Of a DNA stretch of 64,000 nucleotides, positions 9,996 through 18,521 are shown piece after piece. Both the position numbers and the translations under genes were made by a program. Source of the stretch: Streptomyces violaceoruber (GTDB taxonomy: Bacteria > Actinomycetota > Actinomycetes > Streptomycetales > Streptomycetaceae); contig NZ_CP137734.1 of the NCBI RefSeq assembly GCF_033406955.1, positions 1,612,001-1,676,000 on the forward strand, given 5' to 3'. How positions within the stretch are numbered: position 1 is the first letter of the stretch; every line of letters starts with the position of its first letter. Below the pieces are notes generated by a model that was not told the origin of the DNA, did not search any database, and saw only the letters and a program-made list of their open reading frames with translations.

Positions 9996-10910
9996 TCAGC
10001 CGAGGTGGACCGACCAGTCCTGCTCGGCGGGCGGCTTGCCGTGCAGGTCGGGGACGCGCTTCAGCCAGTCGGGCCGCCCCCGCTGGGTGCGCGCCGCGCG
10101 GGCGGCGTTCTCGGCGGCGAGTTCCTCGCGGCTCGGGAATCCGGTGGGCAGCCACTGCCGGGAGGCCTGTACGCGCGCGTGCAGGTAGTCCACGTAGGCG
10201 GCGCGCACCTTCTCCGGCGTGTCGAGGTCACCTTCGCAGGTCAGCCAGGACTCGGGCACCCGCCCCACCACCTCGCGCAGCAGCTCCCGCGTCACCTTCG
10301 GCGCCAGCTCGGCGTCGGCGGCCGGGAGGTCGGGCGCGTAGTGGCCGAGGGCGTGGTGCCGGAAGTCGTACGCCTTCTCGGGCGGGGAGGCGCCCCAGCG
10401 GTGGTGGAAGACGAGGGCCGCGCCGTGGTCGATCAGCCACAGGCGCGGGGGCACGGTGCCGCGGGTGGGCCAGACCATCAGGTTGGAGCTGTGCACCGTC
10501 CGGTCGACGTTCACGGTGAGGGCGTCCAGCCAGACGACCCGCCCGGCCTCCCGCGCGTCCACCGGAAACACCTCGGCCAGCTCGGGCGTGAAGTCGGCGC
10601 CGCCCGACAGGTAGTCCATGCCGAGGTTGAGCCCCGCGCTGGCGTGCAGCAGCTCCCGCACCTCCTGGTGCGGCTCGGCCTCCGCGATCGCCGGGTCGAA
10701 GTGCGCGAGCACCAGCTCCGGCACCCGCAGCCCCAGCTCCCGCGCCAGCTCCCCGACGACCACCTCGGCGACCAGCGCCTTGCGGCCCTGCGCGGAGCCG
10801 GTGAACTTCAGGACGTAGGTGCCGAGATCGTCGGCCTCGACCACGGCGGGCACGGAGCCGCCGGAGTGCAGGGGCTCGATGTAGCGGGTGGCGGTGACTT
10901 CGGTGAGCAT
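9996..10910 (-). CDS. HipA-like kinase domain protein
   Basis: 304 residues. The start (SVPAVVEADDLGTYVLKFTG) and the central VDRTVHSSNLMVWP and RLWLIDHGAALVFHH resemble the short HipA-like kinase proteins of actinobacteria, where the His/Asn-containing loop and the following Asp correspond to catalytic and metal-binding kinase residues. There is no HipB-type antitoxin beside it, unlike toxin-antitoxin loci, so a toxin role is not supported. Conserved but of unknown substrate. Confidence 0.72.
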   Translation of the reverse strand: MLTEVTATRYIEPLHSGGSVPAVVEADDLGTYVLKFTGSAQGRKALVAEVVVGELARELGLRVPELVLAHFDPAIAEAEPHQEVRELLHASAGLNLGMDYLSGGADFTPELAEVFPVDAREAGRVVWLDALTVNVDRTVHSSNLMVWPTRGTVPPRLWLIDHGAALVFHHRWGASPPEKAYDFRHHALGHYAPDLPAADAELAPKVTRELLREVVGRVPESWLTCEGDLDTPEKVRAAYVDYLHARVQASRQWLPTGFPSREELAAENAARAARTQRGRPDWLKRVPDLHGKPPAEQDWSVHLG

Positions 10911-11006
10911 GGGACGAGCATATGGACGCGCGCGCCCGGGCGCGGAACGCGCACGCGCCGTCCCGGGCCCACTCGCTCCCCCGCCGCCGGCGTCTGTCCT
11001 GGGTCG

Positions 11007-11231
11007 TCAGGTCCGGGTCGGTGGCGCACTCATCGCTGCCGTCAGGAACGTGATCGCCCATCGCTGGGCCGCCTCGTCCGCTGCCGGGGACGCGCAGCCC
11101 GGGGAGGGCTGCTGGTGGACCTCGAGGCGGTCGACGGCCGTCACGGCGAGGATCCCCCGCATCCGGAACCGCAGCTCCCCCGGGGAAAGGCCGGGCAGGA
11201 CGCGCGCGAAGGCCGCGAGGTAGCGCTCGCG
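11007..11231 (-). pseudogene. C-terminal remnant of a TetR-family regulator
   Basis: The segment RERYLAAFARVLPGLSPGEL followed by RFRMRGILAVTAVD resembles the C-terminal ligand domain of TetR regulators (the Pro-Leu-Ser-Pro-x-Glu-Leu turn before a long helix), ending AAQRWAITFLTAAMSAPPT. No HTH domain precedes it; upstream the frame is Arg/Ser-rich and unrelated. The regulator has lost its DNA-binding half. Bases 11340-11573 hold no gene I can support beyond the promoter at 11501. Confidence 0.45.
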
Positions 11232-11500
11232 GACCGTGTCCTCGCCCGGGCCGGTCGAGCGGCTGACCGAACAGCTCCGCGGACGGCAGCCGCAGACCTC
11301 ATGACCGTTTCGGTAACGATGACGTGCCCGGCCGATCATGCACGGAGCCAGATGACGGGGCTTCGGCGGTCGCGATCCGGAGGAAGCCGTAGCCGCGCTT
11401 GCCGGAGCGAGCGGCTACTGCTCTGGCGGGCTCGAGCCAGTCGGTCGCCCGGTCGTCTGCACACCTCCATCAGGCGGGCGAGGAGACTCTGCCGTCGCAA

Positions 11501-11527
11501 CCTCACATTCTTCCGGCCTGCGTCGTC
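11501..11527 (+). promoter_or_regulatory. Candidate ECF41-type promoter
   Basis: CCTCACA (11501-11507) and CGTC (11524-11527) are separated by exactly 16 bases, 46 bases before the oxidoreductase start. The recalled ECF41 target is TGTCACA-N16-CGTC, so the match is 5 of 7 plus 4 of 4. Autoregulation of the pair from this site is inferred. Confidence 0.5.
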
Positions 11528-11573
11528 ATGTTGCTGAGGGCAGCGACTGGTGCCCCGGAACGGAGTACGGAAA

Positions 11574-12308
11574 ATGAAGGTTTTCATCGCTGGTGGGCGC
11601 GGCCGCGTGGGGTCCCTCCTTGCTGACAACCTGGAGGCCAAGGGCATCGAGGTGGTCTCGGGAGGGCTTGAGGACGGGATCGACGTCATCTCGGGCAAGG
11701 GGCTGACCGAGGCTCTCGCCGGAGTCGACACCATCGTCAATGTCCTCAACACCCCCCGCTTTGATGCGGAGGGGGCAATCTCGTTCTTCGAGGGAGCGAT
11801 CAACAACCTGACTGCGGAGGGAGAGCGGGCAGGCGTGCGTCATCACATCGTGCTCTCCATCGTCGGCGTTGGGCAAGGGGACGCGTCTGAGGTCGGGTAC
11901 TACCTCGGCAAGGTGGCGCAGGAAAAGGCCGTGCGATCCGCTTCGATCCCCGCCACCATCATTCGGGCCACCCAGTTCCAGAGCTACATTCCTGTCCTCA
12001 TCGACCAGCACACCGTGGACGGCAAGGTTATTGCTCCAAGGTCATTCGTCCAGCCCGTCGAGCTGGACGAAGTCATCGAGCTGCTCGCCGAGGCCGCCAC
12101 GACGCTGGAACCGGGAAGCGAGGTCGAGATCGCCGGACCCGACCGCTTTTACCACGACGACCTCTTCCGTGCCACTCTGGCTGACCGCGGAGACGATCGT
12201 GAGGTGGTGACCGTGGACGCGGAAGGGGCACCCGACGTCATGGTTCCGCGCGGCGCGTACCGGACAGGCACTGTGCGGTACCCGATTACAGGGATCCCCA
12301 CCGCCTGA
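11574..12308 (+). CDS. NmrA-like NAD(P)-binding oxidoreductase (ECF41 partner protein)
   Basis: 244 residues from the ATG at 11574 (GGAG eight bases upstream). The Rossmann loop FIAGGRGRVGSLLADNL is at 4-20; IVLSIVGVGQ and YYLGKVAQEKAVR (Tyr-x-x-x-Lys) follow, typical of atypical SDRs. It is directly followed by an ECF41 sigma factor: these sigma factors are nearly always paired with a carboxymuconolactone decarboxylase, oxidoreductase or epimerase, and this is the oxidoreductase/epimerase type. Codon use is somewhat less GC-biased than the neighbours, hinting at transfer. Confidence 0.85.
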   Translation: MKVFIAGGRGRVGSLLADNLEAKGIEVVSGGLEDGIDVISGKGLTEALAGVDTIVNVLNTPRFDAEGAISFFEGAINNLTAEGERAGVRHHIVLSIVGVGQGDASEVGYYLGKVAQEKAVRSASIPATIIRATQFQSYIPVLIDQHTVDGKVIAPRSFVQPVELDEVIELLAEAATTLEPGSEVEIAGPDRFYHDDLFRATLADRGDDREVVTVDAEGAPDVMVPRGAYRTGTVRYPITGIPTA

Positions 12309-12391
12309 ATGCGATAGTGAATGGAGGAGGGACGCCTGAGCGCCAGGCAATGGGCTGGGCGCGCTGCACTCCAATGGGAAAGGGTGCCCCC

Positions 12392-13363
12392 ATGCCGGAA
12401 GACACTCCTGCGGAATCCGCCGAGTTCGGAGGAGCCGAGGGTGATGAATCAACAGCTCTCGATTCAGTCATGGCAGAGCGACATCGCCTGCTGTCGCTGG
12501 CCTTTCGCATGATGGGCACCCTGGCCGATGCCGAGGATGTCGTACAAGAGACATATGTCAGGTGGTACCGCCTTGAGCCCGAGGAACGCGACAGCATTGC
12601 CGTGCCCGCAGCATGGCTGATGCGAGTCGCCAGCCGCATCTCACTCGACTTGCTGGGTTCCGCGCGGGCACGACGGGAGATGTACGTCGGGCAATGGCTA
12701 CCGGAGCCCGTTCCGGCCGACCTTTTTGCCGACACAGCGAAGGTGCCACTGAACTCCGGTAGTTCTGCTGCTGATCCACTCGATCGCGTCACCCTCGATG
12801 ATGCCGTCAGCATGGCACTGCTGACGGTTCTCGAGGCCATGACCCCAGCGGAGCGAGTGACGTTCGTGCTGCATGACGTGTTCGGCGTCCCGTTCGGCGA
12901 GATCGCTGGCGTCGTAGGTCGTTCAGCGGCAGCAACAAGACAATTGGCGACGTCCGCACGCCGCCACGTTCGACGAGGAAGACGCGCACGGGTTTCTCCC
13001 CACCAGCACGATGAGGTCGTTCGGGCTTTCCGTGACGCAACTGTCGGAGGGGACATCGAGGACCTGCTCCGCGTGTTGGCTCCAGACGTCGAACTACGAG
13101 TAGACGGCGGTGGCTTCGTCAATGCCGCACCTCAGGTCATCCACGGGTCGAATCACGTAGCCCGGTGGTTCCAGGGAGTCATGCGCAAACAGCCCGGCCT
13201 CCGCCTTGAACGACGCGAAACAGCTGACGGTCTCGGATACATTCTTCGAGACGAAGAGCGCCGATACGGAATGGTCACATTTGACGTCAGTGGTGAATGC
13301 GTCACGAACGTGTGGCTCATGCTGAATCCAATGAAGCTGACGAACTGGCCACTCGACTGCTGA
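12392..13363 (+). CDS. ECF41-family RNA polymerase sigma factor (SigJ-like) with fused SnoaL-like domain
   Basis: 323 residues from the ATG at 12392, preceded by AAAGGG. Sigma region 2 is at about 28-95 (ERHRLLSLAFRMMGTLADAE), region 4 at about 140-200 (PAERVTFVLHDVFGVPFGEI). The ECF41 hallmarks are present: WLPEP in the linker (102-106), a DGGG motif in the C-terminal SnoaL-like extension, and NPMKL near the end where NPDKL is usual. In ECF41 the extension replaces a separate anti-sigma factor. It lies 83 bases after the oxidoreductase, probably co-transcribed. The inducing signal is unknown. Confidence 0.92.
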   Translation: MPEDTPAESAEFGGAEGDESTALDSVMAERHRLLSLAFRMMGTLADAEDVVQETYVRWYRLEPEERDSIAVPAAWLMRVASRISLDLLGSARARREMYVGQWLPEPVPADLFADTAKVPLNSGSSAADPLDRVTLDDAVSMALLTVLEAMTPAERVTFVLHDVFGVPFGEIAGVVGRSAAATRQLATSARRHVRRGRRARVSPHQHDEVVRAFRDATVGGDIEDLLRVLAPDVELRVDGGGFVNAAPQVIHGSNHVARWFQGVMRKQPGLRLERRETADGLGYILRDEERRYGMVTFDVSGECVTNVWLMLNPMKLTNWPLDC

Positions 13364-13432
13364 TCGTCTCAGACTGACGACCTACCCAAGCCAGGCAGGC
13401 CGGTGCTGGAGAAGATCCGCGTTGCGAAGTCC

Positions 13433-13518
13433 GGCCGGGGCAGGCCGCGCACGCAGCCAAACGGTGTCACGGCGGACGTCCACCCGGCTTCGACGAAGAG
13501 CGGTACAAGAAACGCAAC
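13433..13518 (+). pseudogene. IS5-type transposase fragments
   Basis: GRGRPRTQPNGVTAD (13433-13477) and, shifted into another frame, FDEERYKKRN (13489-13518) match consecutive conserved blocks of IS5-family transposases, with the DNA between them deleted. The scar lies directly behind the ECF41 pair. No terminal inverted repeats were recognised. The rest of 13364-13588 shows no gene. Confidence 0.55.
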
Positions 13519-13588
13519 CGCTGCGGCCTTTACCCATCCGGCTCCGCACATGGTCGCCAAAGCAGCTCCCAGCCGAGCGGGGACGCGT

Positions 13589-14254
13589 TCACGCCGTCCG
13601 GCAGCGGTCGCGGAGGAGTTCCACACCGTCCCCTTCGAGGTCGTCGCAGTACGACTCGCGTCCGGTCATGGCCATCACCAGGGCCATGGTGGGGCCGGAC
13701 ACGACAGGCCCGGAGCCGGTCGTGAAGGGCCCGTCGTCCGCGGCCAGTCTCAGCCCCCCGACGCGCTTCTTGGCGACGACCACGAGGTCCGAGCCCCGGT
13801 AATACTCGGCCACGCGCGTGACGACGTCGACCGGGTAGTCGTGGCGGATGCCCAGCGGACGCCGGATGTCCTCACCGTGCACCAGCGTCTCGCCCAGCAT
13901 GGCGATGGCGGGCAGGGGCGGCTTGGTGGTGCTCGGCACGACGCGCCGGAACCGGGCGAGCGTCTCGGCCGGATCCGCGCCCAGCTGCTCGGCCAGCCGC
14001 ACGGCCACCTGCTTGTCGAAGTCGAACCGGCAGCGGATCACGCCCGCGAACCAGCGCACGGTGTTGAGGCTCGCGCCCGCCGTGAGATGCGCCAGCACCT
14101 CGCGCACCGTCAGGCCGGCGCACAGCGACGGCGTCGCCCACTGCTCGCCGGTCAGCTCCGCGAGATCGGCGGCCAGCGCCGCCCGCTCCGTACGGATCAA
14201 GGGCCAGACGCCCGTCCCTTGGCCACGTTCCGCGGTCAGCTCCGGATCAGTCAT
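13589..14254 (-). CDS. Maleylpyruvate isomerase-type mycothiol-dependent enzyme (DinB-like)
   Basis: 221 residues. The N-terminal four-helix domain carries ERAALAADLAELTGEQWATP and SLCAGLTVREVLAHLTAGAS, where the His of LAHL is the usual metal ligand; VHGEDIRRPLGI supplies further His/Asp ligands. Family members use mycothiol as thiol cofactor in actinobacteria; the substrate of this one cannot be told. Stands alone, convergent with the transposase scar. Confidence 0.85.
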   Translation of the reverse strand: MTDPELTAERGQGTGVWPLIRTERAALAADLAELTGEQWATPSLCAGLTVREVLAHLTAGASLNTVRWFAGVIRCRFDFDKQVAVRLAEQLGADPAETLARFRRVVPSTTKPPLPAIAMLGETLVHGEDIRRPLGIRHDYPVDVVTRVAEYYRGSDLVVVAKKRVGGLRLAADDGPFTTGSGPVVSGPTMALVMAMTGRESYCDDLEGDGVELLRDRCRTA

Positions 14255-14306
14255 GCGGGAAGGTCTCCTGTCGTCATCTCACGGACCGGGGTCGTGAAGG
14301 AGACTC

Positions 14307-14789
14307 TCATTCCCGCGCGAAGTCATCGGCCGTGCGGGATCTCTGGTCGCGGGGCAGCAGATCCAGTTCCGCGCGGACCGTCTTGCCGACGGGTACGCGG
14401 TCCAGCACGCCCCACCGGTCCGCCAGCGCCTCCACGAGCAGCAGCCCCCGCCCGTGCTCGGCCTCCGGGGCCGCCGTGACCATCGTGACCGTCGGGCGGC
14501 GCTCACCCCGGCTGTCGGAGACGTCGATCCGCAGCGTGTACGCGTCCAGCCGCAGCAGCACCTCGATGTCCCGCCCCGGCACCCGCCCGTGCGTCACGGC
14601 GTTCGCCGCCAGCTCCGCGACGAGCAGCGCCGCCGTGTCGGACAGAGCCGAGCCGTACGGGACGCCCCACGCGTCCAGTCGGTGCACGACGAGATGCCGG
14701 GCCAGGCGGGCGCCGCGCGGGGTGGAGCTGAACCGCTGGACGAACACACGCGCGGTGACCGGGAGTCGGGGAGTGGAGGCTGGTCTCAT
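14307..14789 (-). CDS. HATPase_c / RsbW-like ATP-binding regulatory protein
   Basis: 160 residues from the ATG at 14789 (AGGTGGG nine bases upstream; the ATG at 14798 would leave no spacing). The GHKL ATP-binding motifs are ALLVAELAANAVTHGRVPG (N box) and LRIDVSDSRGERRP plus EHGRGLLLVEALADRWGV (G boxes). Such short serine-kinase-like proteins act as anti-sigma-like regulators in Streptomyces. It is divergent from an XRE-DUF397 pair, the three-gene set seen at whiJ/abaA-type loci. Confidence 0.88.
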   Translation of the reverse strand: MRPASTPRLPVTARVFVQRFSSTPRGARLARHLVVHRLDAWGVPYGSALSDTAALLVAELAANAVTHGRVPGRDIEVLLRLDAYTLRIDVSDSRGERRPTVTMVTAAPEAEHGRGLLLVEALADRWGVLDRVPVGKTVRAELDLLPRDQRSRTADDFARE

Positions 14790-14861
14790 GCCACCCATCC
14801 CACCTGGGATGACGCCGTCCCACCAGATCCGCGACCGGTACGCACGGTGAGCGTACGGGTG

Positions 14862-14891
14862 CGGACGGTGGACAGTAGGAGTAACCGTCCG
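14862..14891. promoter_or_regulatory. Inverted repeat between the divergent HATPase and XRE genes
   Basis: CGGACGGT (14862-14869) and ACCGTCCG (14884-14891) form an 8-bp inverted repeat with a 14-base spacer, 48 bases before the XRE start. A regulator binding site is plausible, but no second copy is seen to support it. Confidence 0.35.
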
Positions 14892-14938
14892 TGACCATGG
14901 GCCCGTTGAGTGGGCGTGACGGGTGGGAGGTGTCCCGG

Positions 14939-15781
14939 ATGACGGACGGTACGGGCGGCGCGGGTGAACCGGAGGCGTCGGACAGCCTCAAGGCGTTCGG
15001 CGAGGTCGTCAAGGCCTTCCGCAAACGGGCGGGACTGACCCAGGAGGAGTTCGCGCCACAAGTGCGGTACTCGGTGCCGACGGTGGCCTCCATCGAGCAG
15101 GGGCGACGGTTCCCTCCGGTGGACTTCGTGGAGCGCGCGGAGGCAGCCCTCGACGCGTTCGGCGCGCTGCGAGGTGCGGCACGGCACCTGTCGCGGCAAC
15201 CAGGGCTGGCCAGCTGGTTCCGGCAGTGGACGCGGTTCGAGGCGGAGGCGGTGAGTCTGTATACCTATGAATGCCGGGTGGTGCCGGGGTTGTTGCAGAC
15301 GGAGGGGTACGCGCGGGCGGTGTCGTTCAGCGTGCCGCCGCTGCCCGCCGAGCAGGAGATGAACGACCGGATCACGGCGCGCATGGCCCGGCACGAACTC
15401 CTCGCGACGAGCCGGACCCCTCCGACGGCGTTCAGCTTCATTGTGGAGCAGGCGGTCCTGGAGCGCGGCACCGGTGGCGAGGAGGTGACGCGCGAGCTGT
15501 ACGACCACCTGCTGGGCGTGATCGAGCGCCACTGGAACGTGGAGCTGCAACTGATGCCGCTGCGGCAGCCGGTGCATGCAGGGCTGGACGGCCCGATGCG
15601 GTTGGCGGAGACGCCGGACAACCAGTGGTTCGGTTACTCAGAGGGACAGGAGAACGGGCGGTTGATCACTGATCGCAAGGAGATCAGCCGACTTCACCAG
15701 CGCTATGCCAAGATGCGTTCACAGGCCCTGACCCCCGAGGACTCCGTGGGCCTGTTGAGGCGAATGCGAGGAGCGCTATGA
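14939..15781 (+). CDS. XRE-family regulator with DUF5753 domain (WhiJ-like)
   Basis: 280 residues from the ATG at 14939 (GGGAGG seven bases upstream). The helix-turn-helix lies at about 18-75 (VKAFRKRAGLTQEEFAPQVR, then SVPTVASIEQGRRFPPVDFV), followed by the DUF5753 C-terminal domain with the typical VVPGLLQTEGYARAV and EQAVLERG segments and a final YAKMRSQALTPEDSVGLL. Streptomyces carry dozens of these; WhiJ is the known example and affects development. The stop overlaps the next start (ATGA), so the two are translationally coupled. Confidence 0.93.
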   Translation: MTDGTGGAGEPEASDSLKAFGEVVKAFRKRAGLTQEEFAPQVRYSVPTVASIEQGRRFPPVDFVERAEAALDAFGALRGAARHLSRQPGLASWFRQWTRFEAEAVSLYTYECRVVPGLLQTEGYARAVSFSVPPLPAEQEMNDRITARMARHELLATSRTPPTAFSFIVEQAVLERGTGGEEVTRELYDHLLGVIERHWNVELQLMPLRQPVHAGLDGPMRLAETPDNQWFGYSEGQENGRLITDRKEISRLHQRYAKMRSQALTPEDSVGLLRRMRGAL

Positions 15782-16023
15782 ACACGTCCGACCTGGCCTG
15801 GTTCAAGAGCAGTTACAGCGGCTCCCAAGGCGACGACTGCGTCGAAGTGGCGATGACGTGGCACAAGTCCAGCTACAGCAGCGGGAGTGACGGCGACTGC
15901 GTCGAGGTGGCCTCCTGCCCTGACACCGTGCACGTCCGTGATTCCAAGGTCCGGGACGGGGACCAGCTCACCGTCTCCCCCACGGCGTGGACCCGCTTCC
16001 TCACGTACACGACCGACCGCTGA
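15778..16023 (+). CDS. DUF397 protein with a duplicated motif
   Basis: 81 residues. Two DUF397 motifs follow each other: LAWFKSSYSGSQGDDCVEVA and MTWHKSSYSSGSDGDCVEVA; only the second carries the full tail (VHVRDSKVRDGDQLTVSPTA). DUF397 proteins are encoded beside XRE/DUF5753 regulators and counteract them. The ATG lies inside the stop of the regulator gene. The extra N-terminal half-motif is an internal duplication of about 25 residues. Confidence 0.92.
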   Translation: MNTSDLAWFKSSYSGSQGDDCVEVAMTWHKSSYSSGSDGDCVEVASCPDTVHVRDSKVRDGDQLTVSPTAWTRFLTYTTDR

Positions 16024-16040
16024 CCGGCCGCCCACTGGAA

Positions 16041-16072
16041 ACGCCCCGCCCCGGAACCCCAGGGTGGGGCGT
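16041..16072. terminator. Hairpin between DUF397 gene and mannanase
   Basis: ACGCCCCGCCC (16041-16051) pairs with GGGTGGGGCGT (16062-16072), including one G-U pair, between two facing stop codons. Confidence 0.6.
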
Positions 16073-16086
16073 CGCCGTCGGTCGGG

Positions 16087-17241
16087 TCAGTGGTCCGCCG
16101 CGCTGCCCCGGACGACGCAGGACCGGCTGTTCTCCCAGCCCCACCCGTCACCGTCCGGGTCGGACGCACCGCCGTTCACGCAGTACGGGTAACCGTTGGG
16201 CGCGGTGCCGCCCGTGCTGCCGCCGCCACCGCCGTACACGGTGGCCGTCCTGGACGTCGCGGCGATGCCGTTGCTGCCGTAGAAGATGCGGTTGCCCCAG
16301 CTCGTCAGCGAGTTCGGGTCGAAGCCGTTGACCATGTCGAGGTACTCGACGCCGCCGCCGTTGCCGCTCCAGGACCAGCCGAGGTAGCCGACGCCGAGGG
16401 ACTGGGCCGTCGCCATGATGGCGTCCTCGTCGGGGTTGCCGTCACTGTGCTGGTCGCCGAACTCACCGACGACGATGGGCAGTCCGCTGCCGACGAAGGC
16501 GTTCAGGTAGTCCCGCACCTCGGCGGCGGTGTCGTAGACCCCGTACATGTGGACGGAGAAGACGGTGTTGCGGTCGGGGTCGGAGGCGAAGACCGAGGCC
16601 GCGTTGGACCGCATCGTGCCGGACCAGTCCTGGCCCCAGTTGGGCGCGTCGACCATCAGGGCGTGGTCGAGGCCGGCGCCGCGGAGCTTGCCGATGGCCG
16701 ACTTGGTCGCGTCGGTCCACGCGGTGTAGTTGGTGTTGCCGAAGGGTTCGTTGCCGATGTTGACGACGACGTAGTCCTCCTGGCCCTCCAGCGCGCTCTT
16801 CACACTGACCCAGTAGTCGGCCGCCTGGTCCAGGCTGGTCGCGGCGCCGTCCTCGCCGTAGCCGGTGGTGTCGTGCACCTCAAGGACGCAGATGACCTTG
16901 TTGGCCTTGCACTGGCCGATGAGCGCCGAGACCTCGGACGCGCTCGTCTTCGTCCAGCGGCCGCCACTGCTGAGCACGACGCGGACGGTGTTGGCTCCCT
17001 TGGCCGCGATGTCGGCGATGGAGCCGGTGCGGTCGGGATACCAGGTGTAGGCGTGGTTGACCCCGCGCATGACGAACACGCTGCCGTTGCCCTCGACGAC
17101 ACGTCCGTTGCTGACGTGGATGCCACCGGCCGCGGCCTCCGCCCTTCCGGCGGAAGGACCGGCGAGTGCGAACAGCAGGCCCAGAACGGCGGCGAACGCC
17201 ATCCCCGCGGTCGTGATCAGCGTGCTTCTTGGCTTACGCAT
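16087..17241 (-). CDS. manA: Secreted endo-beta-1,4-mannanase (GH5) with C-terminal carbohydrate-binding module
   Basis: 384 residues from the ATG at 17241 (GGAG four bases upstream). A signal peptide (MRKPRSTLITTAGMAFAAVL through GRAEA) precedes a GH5 barrel with acid/base Glu in VVNIGNEPFG and nucleophile Glu in IVVGEFGDQ. A Gly/Ser linker joins a small Cys/Trp-rich module near the end (YPYCVNGGASDPDGDGWGWE), CBM10-like. It resembles the S. lividans mannanase. The promoter carries the palindrome also found before the ABC importer, so LacI control is inferred. Confidence 0.93.
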   Translation of the reverse strand: MRKPRSTLITTAGMAFAAVLGLLFALAGPSAGRAEAAAGGIHVSNGRVVEGNGSVFVMRGVNHAYTWYPDRTGSIADIAAKGANTVRVVLSSGGRWTKTSASEVSALIGQCKANKVICVLEVHDTTGYGEDGAATSLDQAADYWVSVKSALEGQEDYVVVNIGNEPFGNTNYTAWTDATKSAIGKLRGAGLDHALMVDAPNWGQDWSGTMRSNAASVFASDPDRNTVFSVHMYGVYDTAAEVRDYLNAFVGSGLPIVVGEFGDQHSDGNPDEDAIMATAQSLGVGYLGWSWSGNGGGVEYLDMVNGFDPNSLTSWGNRIFYGSNGIAATSRTATVYGGGGGSTGGTAPNGYPYCVNGGASDPDGDGWGWENSRSCVVRGSAADH

Positions 17242-17305
17242 GTGTCTCCTTCGATGGCGGGCGAGCATGCACCTGACAACGTTGTCCCGCACCCCGGGGC
17301 GGACA

Positions 17306-17318
17306 TTTACCGGTTAAC
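17306..17318. promoter_or_regulatory. LacI-type operator TTTACCGGTTAAC upstream of mannanase
   Basis: The 13-mer around the ACCGGT core lies 65 bases before the mannanase start and is repeated exactly at 21170-21182 before the sugar ABC operon. A related TGAACCGGTC lies at 21048-21057 before the beta-mannosidase. Central CG-containing palindromes of this kind are typical LacI-family sites. Confidence 0.7.
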
Positions 17319-17446
17319 CGATAGGGACCGTAGGGACACCTGGCAAGCCTGTCAATCCGTCATGCAGGGGCAGTTGACGCAGGTGAACGACCTGGATACG
17401 CGGGCTTCACACTCTGGTCAGCGCGTTTAGCGGTTTAGCAAAAAGA

Positions 17447-17473
17447 AGGGGCGCGACATGATGCCGCGCCCCT
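17447..17473 (-). terminator. Intrinsic terminator of the beta-mannosidase/LacI operon
   Basis: AGGGGCGCG (17447-17455) pairs with CGCGCCCCT (17465-17473). On the minus strand the stem is followed by TCTTTTTGC, a real U-rich tail that is unusual in this GC-rich genome. Confidence 0.8.
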
Positions 17474-17492
17474 CCCGGTGGCCGTTCCGCCG

Positions 17493-18521
17493 CTACGAAC
17501 GCGGCGACGCCGTCGACGCCCGCGGCACCAGTGACGGAGTCGCCACCGGCCGGGACGTCACGTCCTTGCCCGCCAGCACGTCGAACAGCACCCGCGTCAC
17601 CTGCGCGCCGAAGCCGTGCACGTCGTGACTCATCGCCGACAGCGTCGGATGGGTCAGCCGGCACAACTGGGAGTCGTCCCAGGCGAGCAGCGACAGGTCG
17701 TCCGGCACGGAGACGCCCATCTCGGCGGCGACGCCGAGTCCGGCGACGGCCATGATGTCGTTGTCGTAGAGGATCGCCGTGGGCCGCTCGGCGGACAGCA
17801 GCAGGGAGCGGGTGGCGCGCGCGCCGTCCTCGCCCGAGAAGCCCGTCTCGACGTGCGGCCCGCGGTCGAGCCCGAGTTCGCTCAGGGTCCGTTCGAACGC
17901 CGTCGTCCGGATCGCGCTGTGCCCGAGCCCCCGGGGACCGCCCACGTGCGCGATGCGCCGGTGTCCCAGCACCGCCAGGTAGCGCACCGCCTCCGCGACG
18001 GCGGCGGCGTCGTCCGTCCACACCGACGGGAACCCGCCGGTGAGGGACGGGTGGCCGACCGCCACGGCGGGCAGGCCGATCCGCCCGAGCGGGCCGATCC
18101 GGGGATCCTCCTGGTGGAAGTCGACCAGGATCGAGCCCCCCACCTGCCGCTCCCGCCACCAGCGTTCCTGGAGCCCGATCTCCTCTTCCAGGGAGCCGAC
18201 CAGGCGCAGCAGCAGCGAGCAGTCGCGTTCGGCCAGCACGCTCTCGATGCCCGAGACGAACTCCATGTAGAACGGCTCGAGGCCCAGCAGCCGCGCGGGG
18301 CGGCAGATCGCCAGCCCCACGGTGTCGACGGACTGGCGCGACAGGCTGCGGGCCGAGGAGTTCGGGGCCCAGCCCAGCTGCCGGGCCACCGCGAAGATCC
18401 GTTCGCGGGTGGCGTCGGAGACGCCCGGCTTGTCGTTGAAGGCCAGGGACACGGCGCCCTTGGACACACCGGCGGCCGCGGCGACGTCCTTGATGGTCAC
18501 GCGGACGGACGGTGTACTCAC
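17493..18521 (-). CDS. LacI-family repressor of mannan utilisation
   Basis: 342 residues from a GTG at 18521 whose last bases overlap the beta-mannosidase stop (GTGA), so translation is coupled. Residues 8-60 are the LacI helix-turn-helix (VTIKDVAAAAGVSKGAVS) with the hinge WAPNSSARSLSRQSVDTVGL; the rest is the periplasmic-binding-protein-like sensor domain, with TAILYDNDIMAVAGL. It sits among mannanase, mannosidase and importer genes, and ACCGGT palindromes lie before each unit. The inducer is presumably a manno-oligosaccharide (inference). Confidence 0.9.
   Translation of the reverse strand: MSTPSVRVTIKDVAAAAGVSKGAVSLAFNDKPGVSDATRERIFAVARQLGWAPNSSARSLSRQSVDTVGLAICRPARLLGLEPFYMEFVSGIESVLAERDCSLLLRLVGSLEEEIGLQERWWRERQVGGSILVDFHQEDPRIGPLGRIGLPAVAVGHPSLTGGFPSVWTDDAAAVAEAVRYLAVLGHRRIAHVGGPRGLGHSAIRTTAFERTLSELGLDRGPHVETGFSGEDGARATRSLLLSAERPTAILYDNDIMAVAGLGVAAEMGVSVPDDLSLLAWDDSQLCRLTHPTLSAMSHDVHGFGAQVTRVLFDVLAGKDVTSRPVATPSLVPRASTASPRS

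Noticed and set aside
9996..10910. HipBA toxin-antitoxin module
   Set aside because: No HipB-like antitoxin gene is adjacent and the kinase is of the short conserved actinobacterial type.
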